Under the pieces are notes generated by a model that saw only the letters and a list, made by a program, of their open reading frames with translations, made no database searches and had not been told where the DNA came from. Positions 26,611 through 35,574 of a DNA stretch of 64,000 nucleotides are shown piece after piece. The translations under genes and the position numbers were made by a program. This DNA comes from Corallococcus caeni (GTDB taxonomy: Bacteria; Myxococcota; Myxococcia; Myxococcales; Myxococcaceae): positions 1,178,001 to 1,242,000 of the forward strand of contig NZ_BTTW01000002.1 of NCBI RefSeq assembly GCF_036245865.1, written 5' to 3'. Each line of letters begins with the position of its first letter. The first letter of the stretch is position 1.

Positions 26611-27963
26611 TTACGGCAGACAGGACTGCGCGTAGACAGGACTGCTGCAGATGGCGTCGTACACGGCCGCGTTGCAGGAGTCGGGGCCGGGGACGACGTT
26701 GCAGAGGGTGCCGAAGGAAGCGCCGTAGTTGCCGCAGTTGAACTGGATGCGCTGGCCGTAGCGGTAGAGGACGCCCACCGGGACGATGTAGCTGGAGCCG
26801 TTGGCCAGGCAGATGTCCTGCGTCCCCAGCAGATCCACCGTGTAGACCTCATTCGGGTTGAAGCTGCGGCACTCCACCGTGCAGCTGGTGACGGGCTGTG
26901 GCGGCAGGTAGCCGAACATGAACGTCGTGGGCTGCCCGGTGAGCGCGCCAAAGGTGCCCGCGGGCGCCCCGGTGGCGGCCAGCGGGTTGCCGGTGCCGTT
27001 CCAATTGCCCTGCCCCAGCGAGTAGGTGCCCGCGCCCACCGCGGCCAGCGCGCCCAGGGCCGCGGGCTGGTTGCCGGCGGCGCCATAGTACAGACGGAAG
27101 GAGCGCACGCGCCCCGGGGCCAGCGCGCCCAGTTGGAAGTCGAAGTGCGAGCCCACGTCGCCGGGCCCCAGGTCCGTGAACGAGGGCGTCCCGGTGGGGA
27201 GTGTCGTGTGGACGGCCAGCGGGTCGAGCGAGGCGAAGCCGTTGCTGGCCACGCCCAGCACGGAGGGGGCCGTGGCGCCCGCGAAGCTGACGAACTCCGA
27301 GAAGGTGTTGGGCAGCACGTCGTAGTCGATGCCGCGCGTGTAGCGCAGGTCCGCCACCGGCACGGTTCCGGTGTTCTCGATGAGCACGTCCACCTGGTAC
27401 AGGAACGGCGTCGCGGGCGACGGAACGTAGCGGTGGGTGACGCGGAACGTGGTGCCCACTCGCACCACCGACGTCGCCGTCGTCGTCGTCGCGGTGAAGC
27501 TCTCCACGGTGACGTTGGCGACGCCGCAGCCCGCGGAGGTGTGGCCGGTGATCCCCAGGTCCGCGCTCGCGACGCCCCAGCCCTCGCAGGGCGTCCCGGG
27601 GGCTGCTGCCTCCGCGTTCGTGGGCAGGTAGCGCAGCCCCACATCCGTGGTGCCGGACGTGCCGCTGGACAGGGTGCTCGTGGTGCACGTCACGGTCAGG
27701 TGTCCCGCGCTCGCCACGCCCAGGCGCACCGTGCCGTTGTCGATGACGCCCGGGCACGAGGGGGGCGGGGGCGGCGGGATGTAGGCGGCCACGGCCGCGT
27801 CCGCCTCCGCGCGCCGGAGGCCCTCCACGTTCGCGGGATGGATGGGCGTGCCGGCCTTCGTCAGCACGGGCTCGGGCTCGCCCGCGAGGCTCGCGGTCCC
27901 CAGGGTCAGGGTTCCAGCGAGTACGGCCAGCAGCGGCGAGCGGAACTTCGGGAAGGGTCGCAT
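26611..27963 (-). CDS. Secreted hypothetical protein with Pro-rich linker
   Basis: A 450-residue exported protein. The signal peptide is MRPFPKFRSPLLAVLAGTLTLG, followed by an acidic/Ala linker and IPPPPPPSCPG. The rest is Thr/Gly/Ser-rich beta sequence with motifs like VLIENTGTVPVADLRYTRGI and THRYVPSPATPFLYQVDV, which resemble the conserved repeat domain of adhesin-like secreted proteins. Ten or more cysteines cluster in the last 100 residues. ATG 27963 has GAGGAG eight bases upstream. Function unknown; surface or extracellular location is likely. Confidence 0.72.
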   Translation of the reverse strand: MRPFPKFRSPLLAVLAGTLTLGTASLAGEPEPVLTKAGTPIHPANVEGLRRAEADAAVAAYIPPPPPPSCPGVIDNGTVRLGVASAGHLTVTCTTSTLSSGTSGTTDVGLRYLPTNAEAAAPGTPCEGWGVASADLGITGHTSAGCGVANVTVESFTATTTTATSVVRVGTTFRVTHRYVPSPATPFLYQVDVLIENTGTVPVADLRYTRGIDYDVLPNTFSEFVSFAGATAPSVLGVASNGFASLDPLAVHTTLPTGTPSFTDLGPGDVGSHFDFQLGALAPGRVRSFRLYYGAAGNQPAALGALAAVGAGTYSLGQGNWNGTGNPLAATGAPAGTFGALTGQPTTFMFGYLPPQPVTSCTVECRSFNPNEVYTVDLLGTQDICLANGSSYIVPVGVLYRYGQRIQFNCGNYGASFGTLCNVVPGPDSCNAAVYDAICSSPVYAQSCLP

Positions 27964-28139
27964 GGGGCTCCTCGGGTGGGTGTGGCGCACGCCAGCAGTG
28001 CAGCGCGGGTGCCATGCACGCTCCGCCCGGGGGCCCCTGCGACGGGGCGCGCGGCGGTAGCAGCGAACGCCACGATGCGGCCCCGACTGTGACCCCTCGC
28101 GCTACAGCGCTCCTTCTGCCGCCGCTGACCCCGCTGGGA

Positions 28140-28398
28140 GCCGGGGGGCATCCGCGTCCTCACTGCCGACTTCAACGGCGACGGCCAGGTGGACCTCTTC
28201 TCGTTCAGCAACCACGAGGCCGCCATCGTGCTCCAGCAGCCCGCCGGAGCCTATGCGGCCGGGCCCAGGACGGCCTGGGGAAGGGCCGTCCTGGACGCGC
28301 TGAGCGCGGACTGGAACGGGGACGGACTGCTGGACCCGGCGCTCGCGGATGATGACGCCCAGACCGCCACCCTGGTGATGAACGTCTGTCTGCCCTGA
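28140..28398 (+). pseudogene. FG-GAP/VCBS repeat C-terminal relic
   Basis: A frame without a proper start encodes two repeat cores, VLTADFNGDGQVDLFSFSN and SADWNGDGLLDPALADDD, then NVCLP and a stop at 28398. The D-x-N-x-D-G-x-x-D calcium motif is characteristic of FG-GAP/VCBS propellers. The N-terminal part of the gene is missing. The remaining bases of 27964-28534 probably include promoters for the flanking genes. Confidence 0.5.
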
Positions 28399-28534
28399 CC
28401 CGGGGCGCATGACGGACTCATCCGGTGCCCGGTTCCGGCTCAGCCCGGGACCGGGTATCGCTGTGGCGCTTGGAAGAGATGCTAGACGCGCTTCCGCATC
28501 ATTTCTCCGCGCGTCGGCTCATCCCCTACAAACC

Positions 28535-30478
28535 ATGCCCCTCCACCGTCCTCTCCCCGCCCTCTCCGGATTGCTGCTGCTCGCCCTCATGGCTTGTAGC
28601 GCTCAGCCCGTCGGCTCCGTCCAACTCGCCGCCTCCGTCCAGCAAGCCCTCTCCTCGAGTGATGTCACCCGCGTCAAGGTGACCATCTCCTCCTCCGACA
28701 TGTCTTCCCACGTCATCGAGCTGGTCAAGTCCAGCGGCTCCTGGGGTGGCCTCATCGGCGGCATCCCCGCCGGGTCCAACCGCGCCTTCCTCGCGGAGGC
28801 CTTCGACACCTCCGGCACCTTGCGCTTCCAGGGCCAGACGTCCGGTGTCTCCATCACCGCCAACCAGACCACCGCCGTGGCCCTCAGCCTCCAGGAGACT
28901 CCGGCCCCTGCTCCCTATGGCAACGAAGCGCCTGTCATTGACGCGCTGGTCGCCTCTACCAATTCACTTCAGACAGGCGCCTCCCTCTCGCTGGCCGCCA
29001 CGGTTCATGATCCCGACCCCGGAGACACCGTTACCCTGGCCTGGACCGCCTCTGGAGGCACTTTTTCCGCCCCCACCGCCGCGGCTTCCTCGTGGACGGC
29101 TCCTGCCTCCATCGGAGTGCAGACCCTCACCCTCACCCTGACGGACTCCCAGGGCTCCGCCGTCTCCGTCTCCCTCGCCGTCAATGTCGCCCCGGACCTC
29201 GCTGCTGGCGACGCCGCCCTCGACATCTCCTTCAACCGCGGGCCTGTCGTCACGAAGGTCTCCGCTTCCCTCAACCGTCTCGACGTGGGGCAGTCCACCG
29301 ACGTCTCCGCACTTGCCTCCGATGCGGATGCGGATGCCCTTTCCTACCAGTGGACCTCTTCCTGTCCCGGCACCTGGACGAACGCGACGTCCAGCACCGC
29401 CTCGTTTGTTCCCTCCTCCAGACCGGCCGACGCATGCAACAACTGCCGCCTCACCGTCACGGCTCAAGACGGCCGGGGTGGGCAGACCACGGGCGCCCTC
29501 AACCTCTGTGTCACCGACACCTCTCCCGTGCGTTTCGCTCCGATTTTCACCCACTTCTACCAGTCCGCCACCTCCACCTCGCCAGAGCAGACGGTGGCCT
29601 TTGACGTCACCGCGCTGGACCCGCAGGCCAGCTCCCTGACTTTTGCCTGGACCGCCAACACAGGCTCACTGGCCACGGCGCAGAACACCGCCAACACCAG
29701 CCATGTCGTGTGGACGGCGCCTGCCTCCACGGCAACGGGTGTCCCCCCCACCATCACCGTCGTCGTCACGAATGCCCACGGCCTCTCGGCCTCGAAGTCC
29801 TTCTCTGTCTTCGGGCTGCCGACGGCCATCGACCCAACCGGGATGCTCACGAGCGGAGGGTTGACCTGGGTGAGGCCGGGGACGGCCACCGTGACCTGGA
29901 TGGATGGAAATACGTACTGCACGAATACGGTCATCGCGGGTCAATCCGGATGGAGAATGCCCACCGTGGAAGAGCTGGCCGATTTGTGGGTCGACAAGGG
30001 GACCAGTCTTCTCGCGGCTGAAGGTTGGTCGCTCGAATGGATCTGGACCATGACCCCCTATTCCACTGGTCACGAAGTGGTGCGCATGTCGACCGGCGGC
30101 GTCAGCTATGCCTTTGATTTCGACAAGCAACTCCTGGCGTGTGTTCGTGGGACGGGTGAATACCCAGCCACCCTCACCCATGCAGGACGGACCTGGATGC
30201 GGCCCGACGCGCCCCCGCGAGCGTACCCGGACGCGGAGACGTACTGCTCCAGCAGGACGACCGCCGGCCACACGGGGTGGCGGCTGCCGACTTCATCGGA
30301 ACTGGGAGCCTTGCACGTCGCCAAAGGCAGTCGCTTCCTCGCGAACGCGGGATGGCCTCTTGAGTGGATCTGGACCTCGACCCCCTATCGCACCGGGCAC
30401 GTCGTCGTGCGCGCCGCTGGCGCCGAGAGCTGGAGCGAGGGGGCCGGTTCGTATTTTGTGACCTGCGTATCTCCATGA
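28535..30478 (+). CDS. Lipoprotein with Ig-like repeats and two DUF1566-type domains
   Basis: A 647-residue lipoprotein. The signal peptide ends in a lipobox (LLLALMACSA). Residues 125-440 contain Ig-like/cadherin-like repeats with motifs such as LAATVHDPDPGDTVTLAW and ALASDADADALSYQW. The last 190 residues hold two copies of a DUF1566 (Lcl-type) module, each with TWxRP, GWRxPT.EEL and W-I-W-T-x-TPYxTGH. The two copies are clearly related, so the module duplicated in place. Likely displayed on the cell surface; ligand unknown. Confidence 0.8.
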   Translation: MPLHRPLPALSGLLLLALMACSAQPVGSVQLAASVQQALSSSDVTRVKVTISSSDMSSHVIELVKSSGSWGGLIGGIPAGSNRAFLAEAFDTSGTLRFQGQTSGVSITANQTTAVALSLQETPAPAPYGNEAPVIDALVASTNSLQTGASLSLAATVHDPDPGDTVTLAWTASGGTFSAPTAAASSWTAPASIGVQTLTLTLTDSQGSAVSVSLAVNVAPDLAAGDAALDISFNRGPVVTKVSASLNRLDVGQSTDVSALASDADADALSYQWTSSCPGTWTNATSSTASFVPSSRPADACNNCRLTVTAQDGRGGQTTGALNLCVTDTSPVRFAPIFTHFYQSATSTSPEQTVAFDVTALDPQASSLTFAWTANTGSLATAQNTANTSHVVWTAPASTATGVPPTITVVVTNAHGLSASKSFSVFGLPTAIDPTGMLTSGGLTWVRPGTATVTWMDGNTYCTNTVIAGQSGWRMPTVEELADLWVDKGTSLLAAEGWSLEWIWTMTPYSTGHEVVRMSTGGVSYAFDFDKQLLACVRGTGEYPATLTHAGRTWMRPDAPPRAYPDAETYCSSRTTAGHTGWRLPTSSELGALHVAKGSRFLANAGWPLEWIWTSTPYRTGHVVVRAAGAESWSEGAGSYFVTCVSP

Positions 30479-30495
30479 CCCTTGCCTGAATCCGG

Positions 30496-30650
30496 CCCAA
30501 GCAGTGCGCCAGGCGGGTGGAGAAGCGGCTTGAGCCCCCTGATGCGGCTTGGAGGGGCCCGCACGCCGGGGCCAGCCTTGCACCTGCCGTGGGCAGGCCC
30601 AGGCGCTCCAGAATCGCTCGCACCCCTCCTGCCTCGTTGAGACGGAGAAG
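30496..30650 (-). pseudogene. IS91-type transposase tail with element end, copy B
   Basis: On the minus strand the segment encodes LLRLNEAGGVRAILERLGLP followed by a Pro/Ala-rich tail, matching the relic at 11106-11310. It continues into the 45-base end sequence shared with 26248-26297. No upstream transposase part is left. It separates the DUF1566 lipoprotein from a frameshifted gene, consistent with past insertion. The 30479-30678 gap holds nothing else. Confidence 0.55.
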
Positions 30651-30678
30651 GCCTGAGCGTTTGAACTGGAGTCGTGGG

Positions 30679-31183
30679 ATGACCTTACGACTCCTGTTCC
30701 TCCTCGGCGTCTGTCTCCCCTTCACGGCCCTGGCCGGAGCACCCAGGGCGCGGACCTATGACATCGTCATCGTCGGCGGCGGGAAGACCGAAGCCGAGGC
30801 CCAGGCCGCGCTCGACAAGCTGAAGCCCCAGGTGCTCTGGGCTGTGTCCCAAGGGCGGCGACACGGACATCAAGAAGCTCATGAAGGCGGTGAAGACCTT
30901 CGCCCCGGGTGCGTACTCCAAGAGCATCAAGGGTCAGTACGGCGACCCGTGCCCTCCCGATTCGGCCTTCCTGCCGCCTGACGCCGAGGAGAAGCCGCTC
31001 CTGGACCGCATCGCGAAGGAGCCGAACTCCGCGGAGGCCTTCTACGCCTACTCCGCGCACCTGAAGGAGGAGGGCCGTCTGGGGGAATCCCAGGCGATGG
31101 TCGACGAGGCCTTGAGGCTGAACCCGAATCACGCCGAAGCTCAGGCCCTGACGCGAGTGCTGATGGTGCTGATGACGGACTGA
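30679..31183 (+). pseudogene. Exported TPR-like protein broken by a frameshift
   Basis: ATG 30679 begins a signal peptide (MTLRLLFLLGVCLPFTALAG) and RTYDIVIVGGGKTEAEAQAA up to KPQVLWAV. The sensible continuation, CPKGGDTDIKKLMKAVKTF to a TPR-like EAFYAYSAHLKEEGRLGESQ, lies in the +1 frame from about 30840 and stops at 31183. A one-base indel near 30842 would restore a protein of about 168 residues. The frameshift could be a sequencing error or true decay. Confidence 0.55.
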
Positions 31184-31193
31184 GCAGGGCTTG

Positions 31194-31505
31194 TCAGCCC
31201 CTTGCGACAGGCGTGCCTGGCGCCTCTTCGAGGACGAAGCCGAACTGACGCACGTCTTCCCCGACGCGCTCGTCCAGAAGGCAGTGCACGTACACCGGCC
31301 GGTCCGTCACGCGCGCCGTGGAGAGGAACTCCCAGGTGATCGTTTCCGTGAACTTCACGATCAGCCGCTTTGCCACCGGCCCCGACGGAGTCTCGAGCTT
31401 CAGCAGGAGCCACGCCTGGCTTCGGTCGCTATTGGAGGTACTGACCTCTTGGGCCGCGTCGTGAGTGATTGTCCACTGAACGCTCGGGTCACGAAGGCAG
31501 GATGC
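31194..31505 (-). pseudogene. 5'-truncated gene abutting the duplicated segment
   Basis: A minus-strand frame reads DPSVQWTITHDAAQEVSTSN, then LLLKLETPSG, KRLIVKFTETITWEFL and LDERVGEDVRQFGFVLEE to a stop at 31194. An in-frame stop sits just upstream of the segment, near 31510, and no convincing start remains. The internal GTG giving 60 residues begins mid-strand. The loss occurs where the duplicated block begins (31490). Family unknown. Confidence 0.45.
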
Positions 31506-32094
31506 GAATCCCTCTCATCCGGCGCAACGCTATACACTCCCTGGCATGGCCCTCGAGTCCCCTGCCTTCCGTGCAGTCATTCTCGGTTGTGCCCTGCTGT
31601 CGTCCTCCTGCTCCGACACCTCCACGCCCCCGCCGACCCCTCCGCCTCCCGAGGAGCCCTGGGACGGGACCTATACGCCCCTGGTGGACCCAACGGACTG
31701 GGTCGACCGGGGCGAGTACGCCCCCTGCGCGTTCACCCCGCCCCCGGGGACCGTCGCCGACTGCGATGAGCCTTCTCTCTTCGACCTGTCGAAGTGCGAC
31801 ACGGCCTCGCTCGCCACCCTGGAGCCGCATGGCATCTACCAGGTGGACATGCGTCACGCCTCGGGCCTCGCGGACTTCGCCGGCATCCGGGTCCCCGGGG
31901 ATGGCGGCACCGCGACCATGAACTACCTCCCGACGATGCGGAGTGCTCCGGTCACGCGGCAGCAGCTCCAGGGGGCCTTCCGCATCTCCGCGCAGTACAC
32001 CTTCCGGGACACCGTCCGGAACCTGGTCTTCGCGGGCTGCGGCGTCACCGGGCCCGGACTGGTGACGGGGTGCTTCGCCCGCTGCACCGATGGC
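31490..32094. repeat. Inverted duplication, copy 1 (parent lipoprotein 5' end)
   Basis: This 605-base block, comprising 56 bases upstream of the LVIVD lipoprotein start and its first 183 codons, recurs in inverted orientation at 34910-35451. The copies are nearly identical in protein sequence. Copy 2 lacks 51 bases in the Pro-rich linker and 12 bases near residue 152, which accounts for the whole length difference. Confidence 0.85.
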
Positions 32095-33186
32095 AAGGTC
32101 GCCACCTCCGGCACTTTTGAAGCCGCGCGGATGACCTGGGCGCGGGGCGAGTCCGAATCCTCGGGAGGGCTGCGGCTCCTCTCCGAGACCCATGTGCGGA
32201 CGGTGCGCCCGGTGGATGTGTATGTCCACCGGGGCCACGCCTACGTCGTCTCCATTGATGACCCGCTCACCCAGGCCCCGGGAGGGCTCGCGGTGGTCGA
32301 CGTCCGGGACCCCAGCCATCCCGTCATCACGAAGCGCATCACCCTCCCGGGAGACTCGTACTGGAACGCGGCCTGGGCCAAGGACGACGCGCTCTACATC
32401 GCCAGCAAGAGCTCGGGGGTCATCGTCTTCGATATCAGCGACCCCGCGGCCCCGGCCTTCGTGCGCAGCGTGCCGGGTCGCGGCCCCATGGATGTCCACA
32501 CGATGTTCGTGGACGGCAACCGGCTGTACGCCGTGTCGCCGGGTCCTGCCCCCACTGGCGAGACGCTCCTCTTCGACATCTCCACGCCGCTCCAGCCCGT
32601 GCTGCTCAGTCGCTTCACCGCCGCCGACACGGAGTCCGCTTTTCCCTCGGCGCATGACTCCTTCGCCTACCAGGACCGGCTCTACGTCAACCACTTCAGC
32701 GCGGGCTACGTCGTCTTCGACGTGAAGGACCCGATGAGCCCCCTGGAGCTGGGCCACTACACGTTCGAGTCCGACAACAGCTACGCGACCAGTCACGCGA
32801 GCGCGGTGGGCACCTTCGCGGGGAAGACCGTCGCTTTCGAGGGAGGCGAGTACCAGGGCGCCCACCTGCGCGTGCTGGACGTCACGGACCCCACGAACAT
32901 CCAGCTCATGGGGCGCTACAAGCTGCGTCCGCAGACCTCCATCCACAACATGATCCTCCGGGGCACGCGGCTCTACGTCGCCCATTACCAGGAGGGACTG
33001 CGCGTGCTGGACGTCTCCGTGCCCCCTCGGCCGCGCGAAATCGCTCACTTCAACACGTTCCGCGAGTCCGACATCAACAGGGGCGATGACCTGCTCGAGG
33101 GTGCCATTGGCATCCGCGTTCCCGGAGACGGCCACGTGTATGTCGTGGACACCGCCAGGGGACTGCTCATCTTCAACGAGCCCTGA
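31546..33186 (+). CDS. LVIVD-repeat lipoprotein
   Basis: A 546-residue lipoprotein. The signal peptide ends LLSSSC (Cys22), followed by a Pro linker (STPPPTPPPPEEP). After an N-terminal domain of about 160 residues with four Cys, the rest is a beta-propeller of LVIVD-type blades: GGLAVVDVRDPSHPVI, GVIVFDISDPAAPAFV, AGYVVFDVKDPMSPLELG, GLRVLDVSVPPRPREI. Such proteins are typical myxobacterial and delta-proteobacterial surface proteins with unassigned roles. Its 5' part is duplicated in inverted orientation 2.8 kb away. Confidence 0.85.
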   Translation: MALESPAFRAVILGCALLSSSCSDTSTPPPTPPPPEEPWDGTYTPLVDPTDWVDRGEYAPCAFTPPPGTVADCDEPSLFDLSKCDTASLATLEPHGIYQVDMRHASGLADFAGIRVPGDGGTATMNYLPTMRSAPVTRQQLQGAFRISAQYTFRDTVRNLVFAGCGVTGPGLVTGCFARCTDGKVATSGTFEAARMTWARGESESSGGLRLLSETHVRTVRPVDVYVHRGHAYVVSIDDPLTQAPGGLAVVDVRDPSHPVITKRITLPGDSYWNAAWAKDDALYIASKSSGVIVFDISDPAAPAFVRSVPGRGPMDVHTMFVDGNRLYAVSPGPAPTGETLLFDISTPLQPVLLSRFTAADTESAFPSAHDSFAYQDRLYVNHFSAGYVVFDVKDPMSPLELGHYTFESDNSYATSHASAVGTFAGKTVAFEGGEYQGAHLRVLDVTDPTNIQLMGRYKLRPQTSIHNMILRGTRLYVAHYQEGLRVLDVSVPPRPREIAHFNTFRESDINRGDDLLEGAIGIRVPGDGHVYVVDTARGLLIFNEP

Positions 33187-33235
33187 GCTGGCGCGATGGG
33201 GCGCGGAGCCACACCCCGCGCGGGTTGCGCGATGC

Positions 33236-33262
33236 GGCCCGGCGGGTGTCTGCTGCCGGGCC
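33236..33262. promoter_or_regulatory. Hairpin directly before a start codon
   Basis: GGCCCGGC (33236-33243) pairs with GCCGGGCC (33255-33262), one base before ATG 33264. It could end transcription of the LVIVD gene, or cover the ribosome binding region of the next gene. Confidence 0.4.
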
Positions 33263-33263
33263 C

Positions 33264-34580
33264 ATGTCACGCAACACGCAGTGGAAGGTGGCCGGCTTCG
33301 GTGTGTCGGCCCTGGTGCTCGTCGCCGCGCTGGTCTTCGCCAACGGCTCGCATGAGGTCCCTGGAACGCTGTCCTCGGAGCAGAGCGACCGGGATGAATA
33401 CGCCCAACTGGCGCTGGCGGCCCTCCGCGCCGCGGACCCCACGGGCGAGCTGAAGTACGACCCGGAGCAATTCCTCATCCAGCGCTTCGCCCCGGACGGC
33501 GGTCTGGGGATGTCCCTCTACCTCGCGAACTTCTACCGCGAGTACCAGGACACCCCGCCCGAGCGGCGCGGCCAGGTGCTCGCGCGGTTGGGCCGGGCGG
33601 GCGTGCTCCCGGAGGCCCCTGGCACCTACGAACAGGCGCGTCCCCTGTTGATGCTCGTGGTTCGCGCCCGCGACACCTTCGAGGCGTTCTCCCAGCAGGG
33701 CGGTGAGTCCTCTCCGGTGTCGTGGCGGCCGGTGGGCGAGGTGCTGGCGGAGGCACTCGTCCAGGACACGCCGGACGCCATGCGCTACGTGCCCACGGAG
33801 GAGCTGGCGCGCTGGGGCATCTCCTACGAGCAGGCCCGCGCCGATGCGATGGCCAACCTGCGGCGGCTGGAGGCCGCGCCGCTCCGGAACCTGACCCTGG
33901 GCGCCTGCGGCCTCTTCACGAACGACAGCTACGGCGCCTCACGGCTGCTGCTGGACGACGTCGTGCGCGGCTGCGAGGTGAAGGGCGATCCGGTGGTGGT
34001 CGTCCCCAACCGGGACACGGTGCTCATCACCGGCGCCGACGACGCCACGGGCCTGCTCACGGTGGCGGAGGCGGCCCTGGAGGGCGTCCAGGCGCCGCGC
34101 CCCGTGGATGGCCACGCGCTGCGCCTCACCGCCGACGGATGGAAGCCCTTCCTCCCCGAACCGAAGAGCCCGTCGCGGAGCATCCTGGAGAACCTCGCGT
34201 TCGCCAGCCGGGTGCGCGGCTACCAGGAGCAGACCGAGCGGCTGCGGAAGCAATTGGAGCAGGAGCACAGCGAGGCCTTCGTCGCCAGCCTCGTGCCGGC
34301 CAAGGACGCCCGGGGCCGCCACTTCGGTCAGACTGTCTGGTCGAACGAAGGCGAGGCCCTGCTCCCGCGAGCGGACGTCATCGTCTTCATCGACGCGGCG
34401 CTGGGCCCGGACGCGCCCCCGGTGGCCACGGTCCGCTGGGACCTGGTGGTGCGCGACGCCGGAACGCTGCTGATGCCCGAGCTGGGCGTGTATCCGGAGC
34501 GCTACCGCGTGCAGGGCTTTCCCTCCAAGGAACAGCTCCAGCGCTGGAAGTCCGACCCGACGGCCATGGACGTGCCCTGA
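33264..34580 (+). CDS. DUF1444-like exported protein
   Basis: A 438-residue protein with an N-terminal membrane or signal segment (WKVAGFGVSALVLVAALVFA). The body resembles DUF1444 (YtpQ-type) proteins: YLANFYREYQDTPPERRGQV, a central RADAMANLRRL segment and DPVVVVPNRDTVLITGADD. The family's function is unknown. ATG 33264 was chosen over an upstream frame start because it gives the signal segment. The last 79 bases overlap, tail to tail, the chimeric frame at 34502. Confidence 0.65.
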   Translation: MSRNTQWKVAGFGVSALVLVAALVFANGSHEVPGTLSSEQSDRDEYAQLALAALRAADPTGELKYDPEQFLIQRFAPDGGLGMSLYLANFYREYQDTPPERRGQVLARLGRAGVLPEAPGTYEQARPLLMLVVRARDTFEAFSQQGGESSPVSWRPVGEVLAEALVQDTPDAMRYVPTEELARWGISYEQARADAMANLRRLEAAPLRNLTLGACGLFTNDSYGASRLLLDDVVRGCEVKGDPVVVVPNRDTVLITGADDATGLLTVAEAALEGVQAPRPVDGHALRLTADGWKPFLPEPKSPSRSILENLAFASRVRGYQEQTERLRKQLEQEHSEAFVASLVPAKDARGRHFGQTVWSNEGEALLPRADVIVFIDAALGPDAPPVATVRWDLVVRDAGTLLMPELGVYPERYRVQGFPSKEQLQRWKSDPTAMDVP

Positions 34581-35395
34581 AGGAGGAGGGGGCCCTCACC
34601 GCCGAGGGACTCTCTCCGTTGTCCCGGGCTCATCCCCGTCCAGCGCTGGAAGGCGCGTCGCAGGGCCCGTGCATCCGAATAGCCCACTCGCTGCGCGATA
34701 CCCGCGACGTTGAGCGAGTCGTCGGCAAGCAGGCGGCGGGCTTTCTCCAGGCGGGCGTCCTCGGTCACTTCGCGGAACGTCCGCCCCTCGGCCTTGAGCC
34801 GGCGCTGGAGTCCGCGCGGGCTCATTCCCAGGCGCGCGCAAACGCTGGCGAGCGACGGCTCTCCTCGCTCCATGGCCTCTTCGACCTGGGCCCGGAGCCG
34901 CTCACGCCAGCCATCGGTGCAGCGGGCGAAGCACCCCGTCACCAGTCCGGGCCCGGTGACGCCGCAGCCCGCGAAGACCAGGTTCCGGACGGTGTACTGC
35001 GCGGAGATGCGGAAGGCCCCCTGGAGCTGCTGCCGCGTGACCGGAGCACTCCGCATCGTCGGGAGATAGTTCATGGTCGCGGTGCCGCCATCCCCGGGGA
35101 GCCGGATGCCGGCGACGTCCGCGAGGCCCGAGGCGTGGCGCATGTCCACCTGGTAGATGCCATGCGGCTCCAGGGTGGCGAGCGAGGCCGTGTCGCACTT
35201 CGACAGGTCGAAGAGAGAAGGCTCATCGCAGTCGGCGACGGTCCCCGGGGGCGGGGTGAACGCGCAGGGGGCGTACTCGCCCCGGTCGACCCAGTCCGTT
35301 GGGTCCACCAGGGGCGTATAGGTGTCGGAGCAGGAGGACGACAGCAGGGCACAACCGAGAATGACTGCACGGAGGGCAGGGAACTCGAGGGCCAT
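34502..35395 (-). pseudogene. Chimera of lipoprotein N-terminus and AraC DNA-binding domain
   Basis: Residues 1-162 repeat the signal peptide and N-terminal domain of the LVIVD lipoprotein. After the shared TDG the frame continues, without a break, into an AraC-type double helix-turn-helix: SVCARLGMSPRGLQRRLKAE, then LNVAGIAQRVGYSDARALRR and FQRWTGMSPGQRRES. The natural AraC sensor domain is missing. A DNA-binding domain behind an export signal makes little sense, so this is probably an accidental fusion that killed an AraC gene. The open frame of 297 codons is nevertheless intact and keeps the copied promoter region. Confidence 0.75.
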
Positions 35396-35451
35396 GCCAG
35401 GGAGTGTATGGTGTTGCGCCGGATGAGAGGGATTCGCCTCCTGCCTTCGTG
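34910..35451. repeat. Inverted duplication, copy 2
   Basis: The 542-base partner of 31490-32094, on the opposite strand. Similarity ends abruptly at GATGGC on one side, where AraC coding begins. On the other side it ends at CTGCCTTCGTG, next to another truncated gene. Confidence 0.85.
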
Positions 35452-35574
35452 GCCATCACGGGCCTGCTTTTCGTAGGCATCCCGACCTGGGAGCAGAATC
35501 GATACGAACGCGTCCGTCGCGAGGGTCAACGCTATCGATATGCGGAAGCGGAGAGTGGCTCACGCATCCACTGA
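35447..35574 (+). pseudogene. 3' relic of a membrane-anchored protein
   Basis: A plus-strand frame with no start reads ITGLLFVGIPTWEQNRYERV, then RREGQRYRYAEAESGSRIH and a stop at 35574. It looks like a last transmembrane helix and charged tail. Its upstream part was replaced by the duplicated block. Overlaps the end of the GT87 gene. Confidence 0.4.

Noticed and set aside
30174-30725. Minus-strand 183-codon frame as a gene
   Set aside because: Only its first part (30500-30650) has meaning, as an IS91 transposase tail; the rest is antisense to the DUF1566 lipoprotein.
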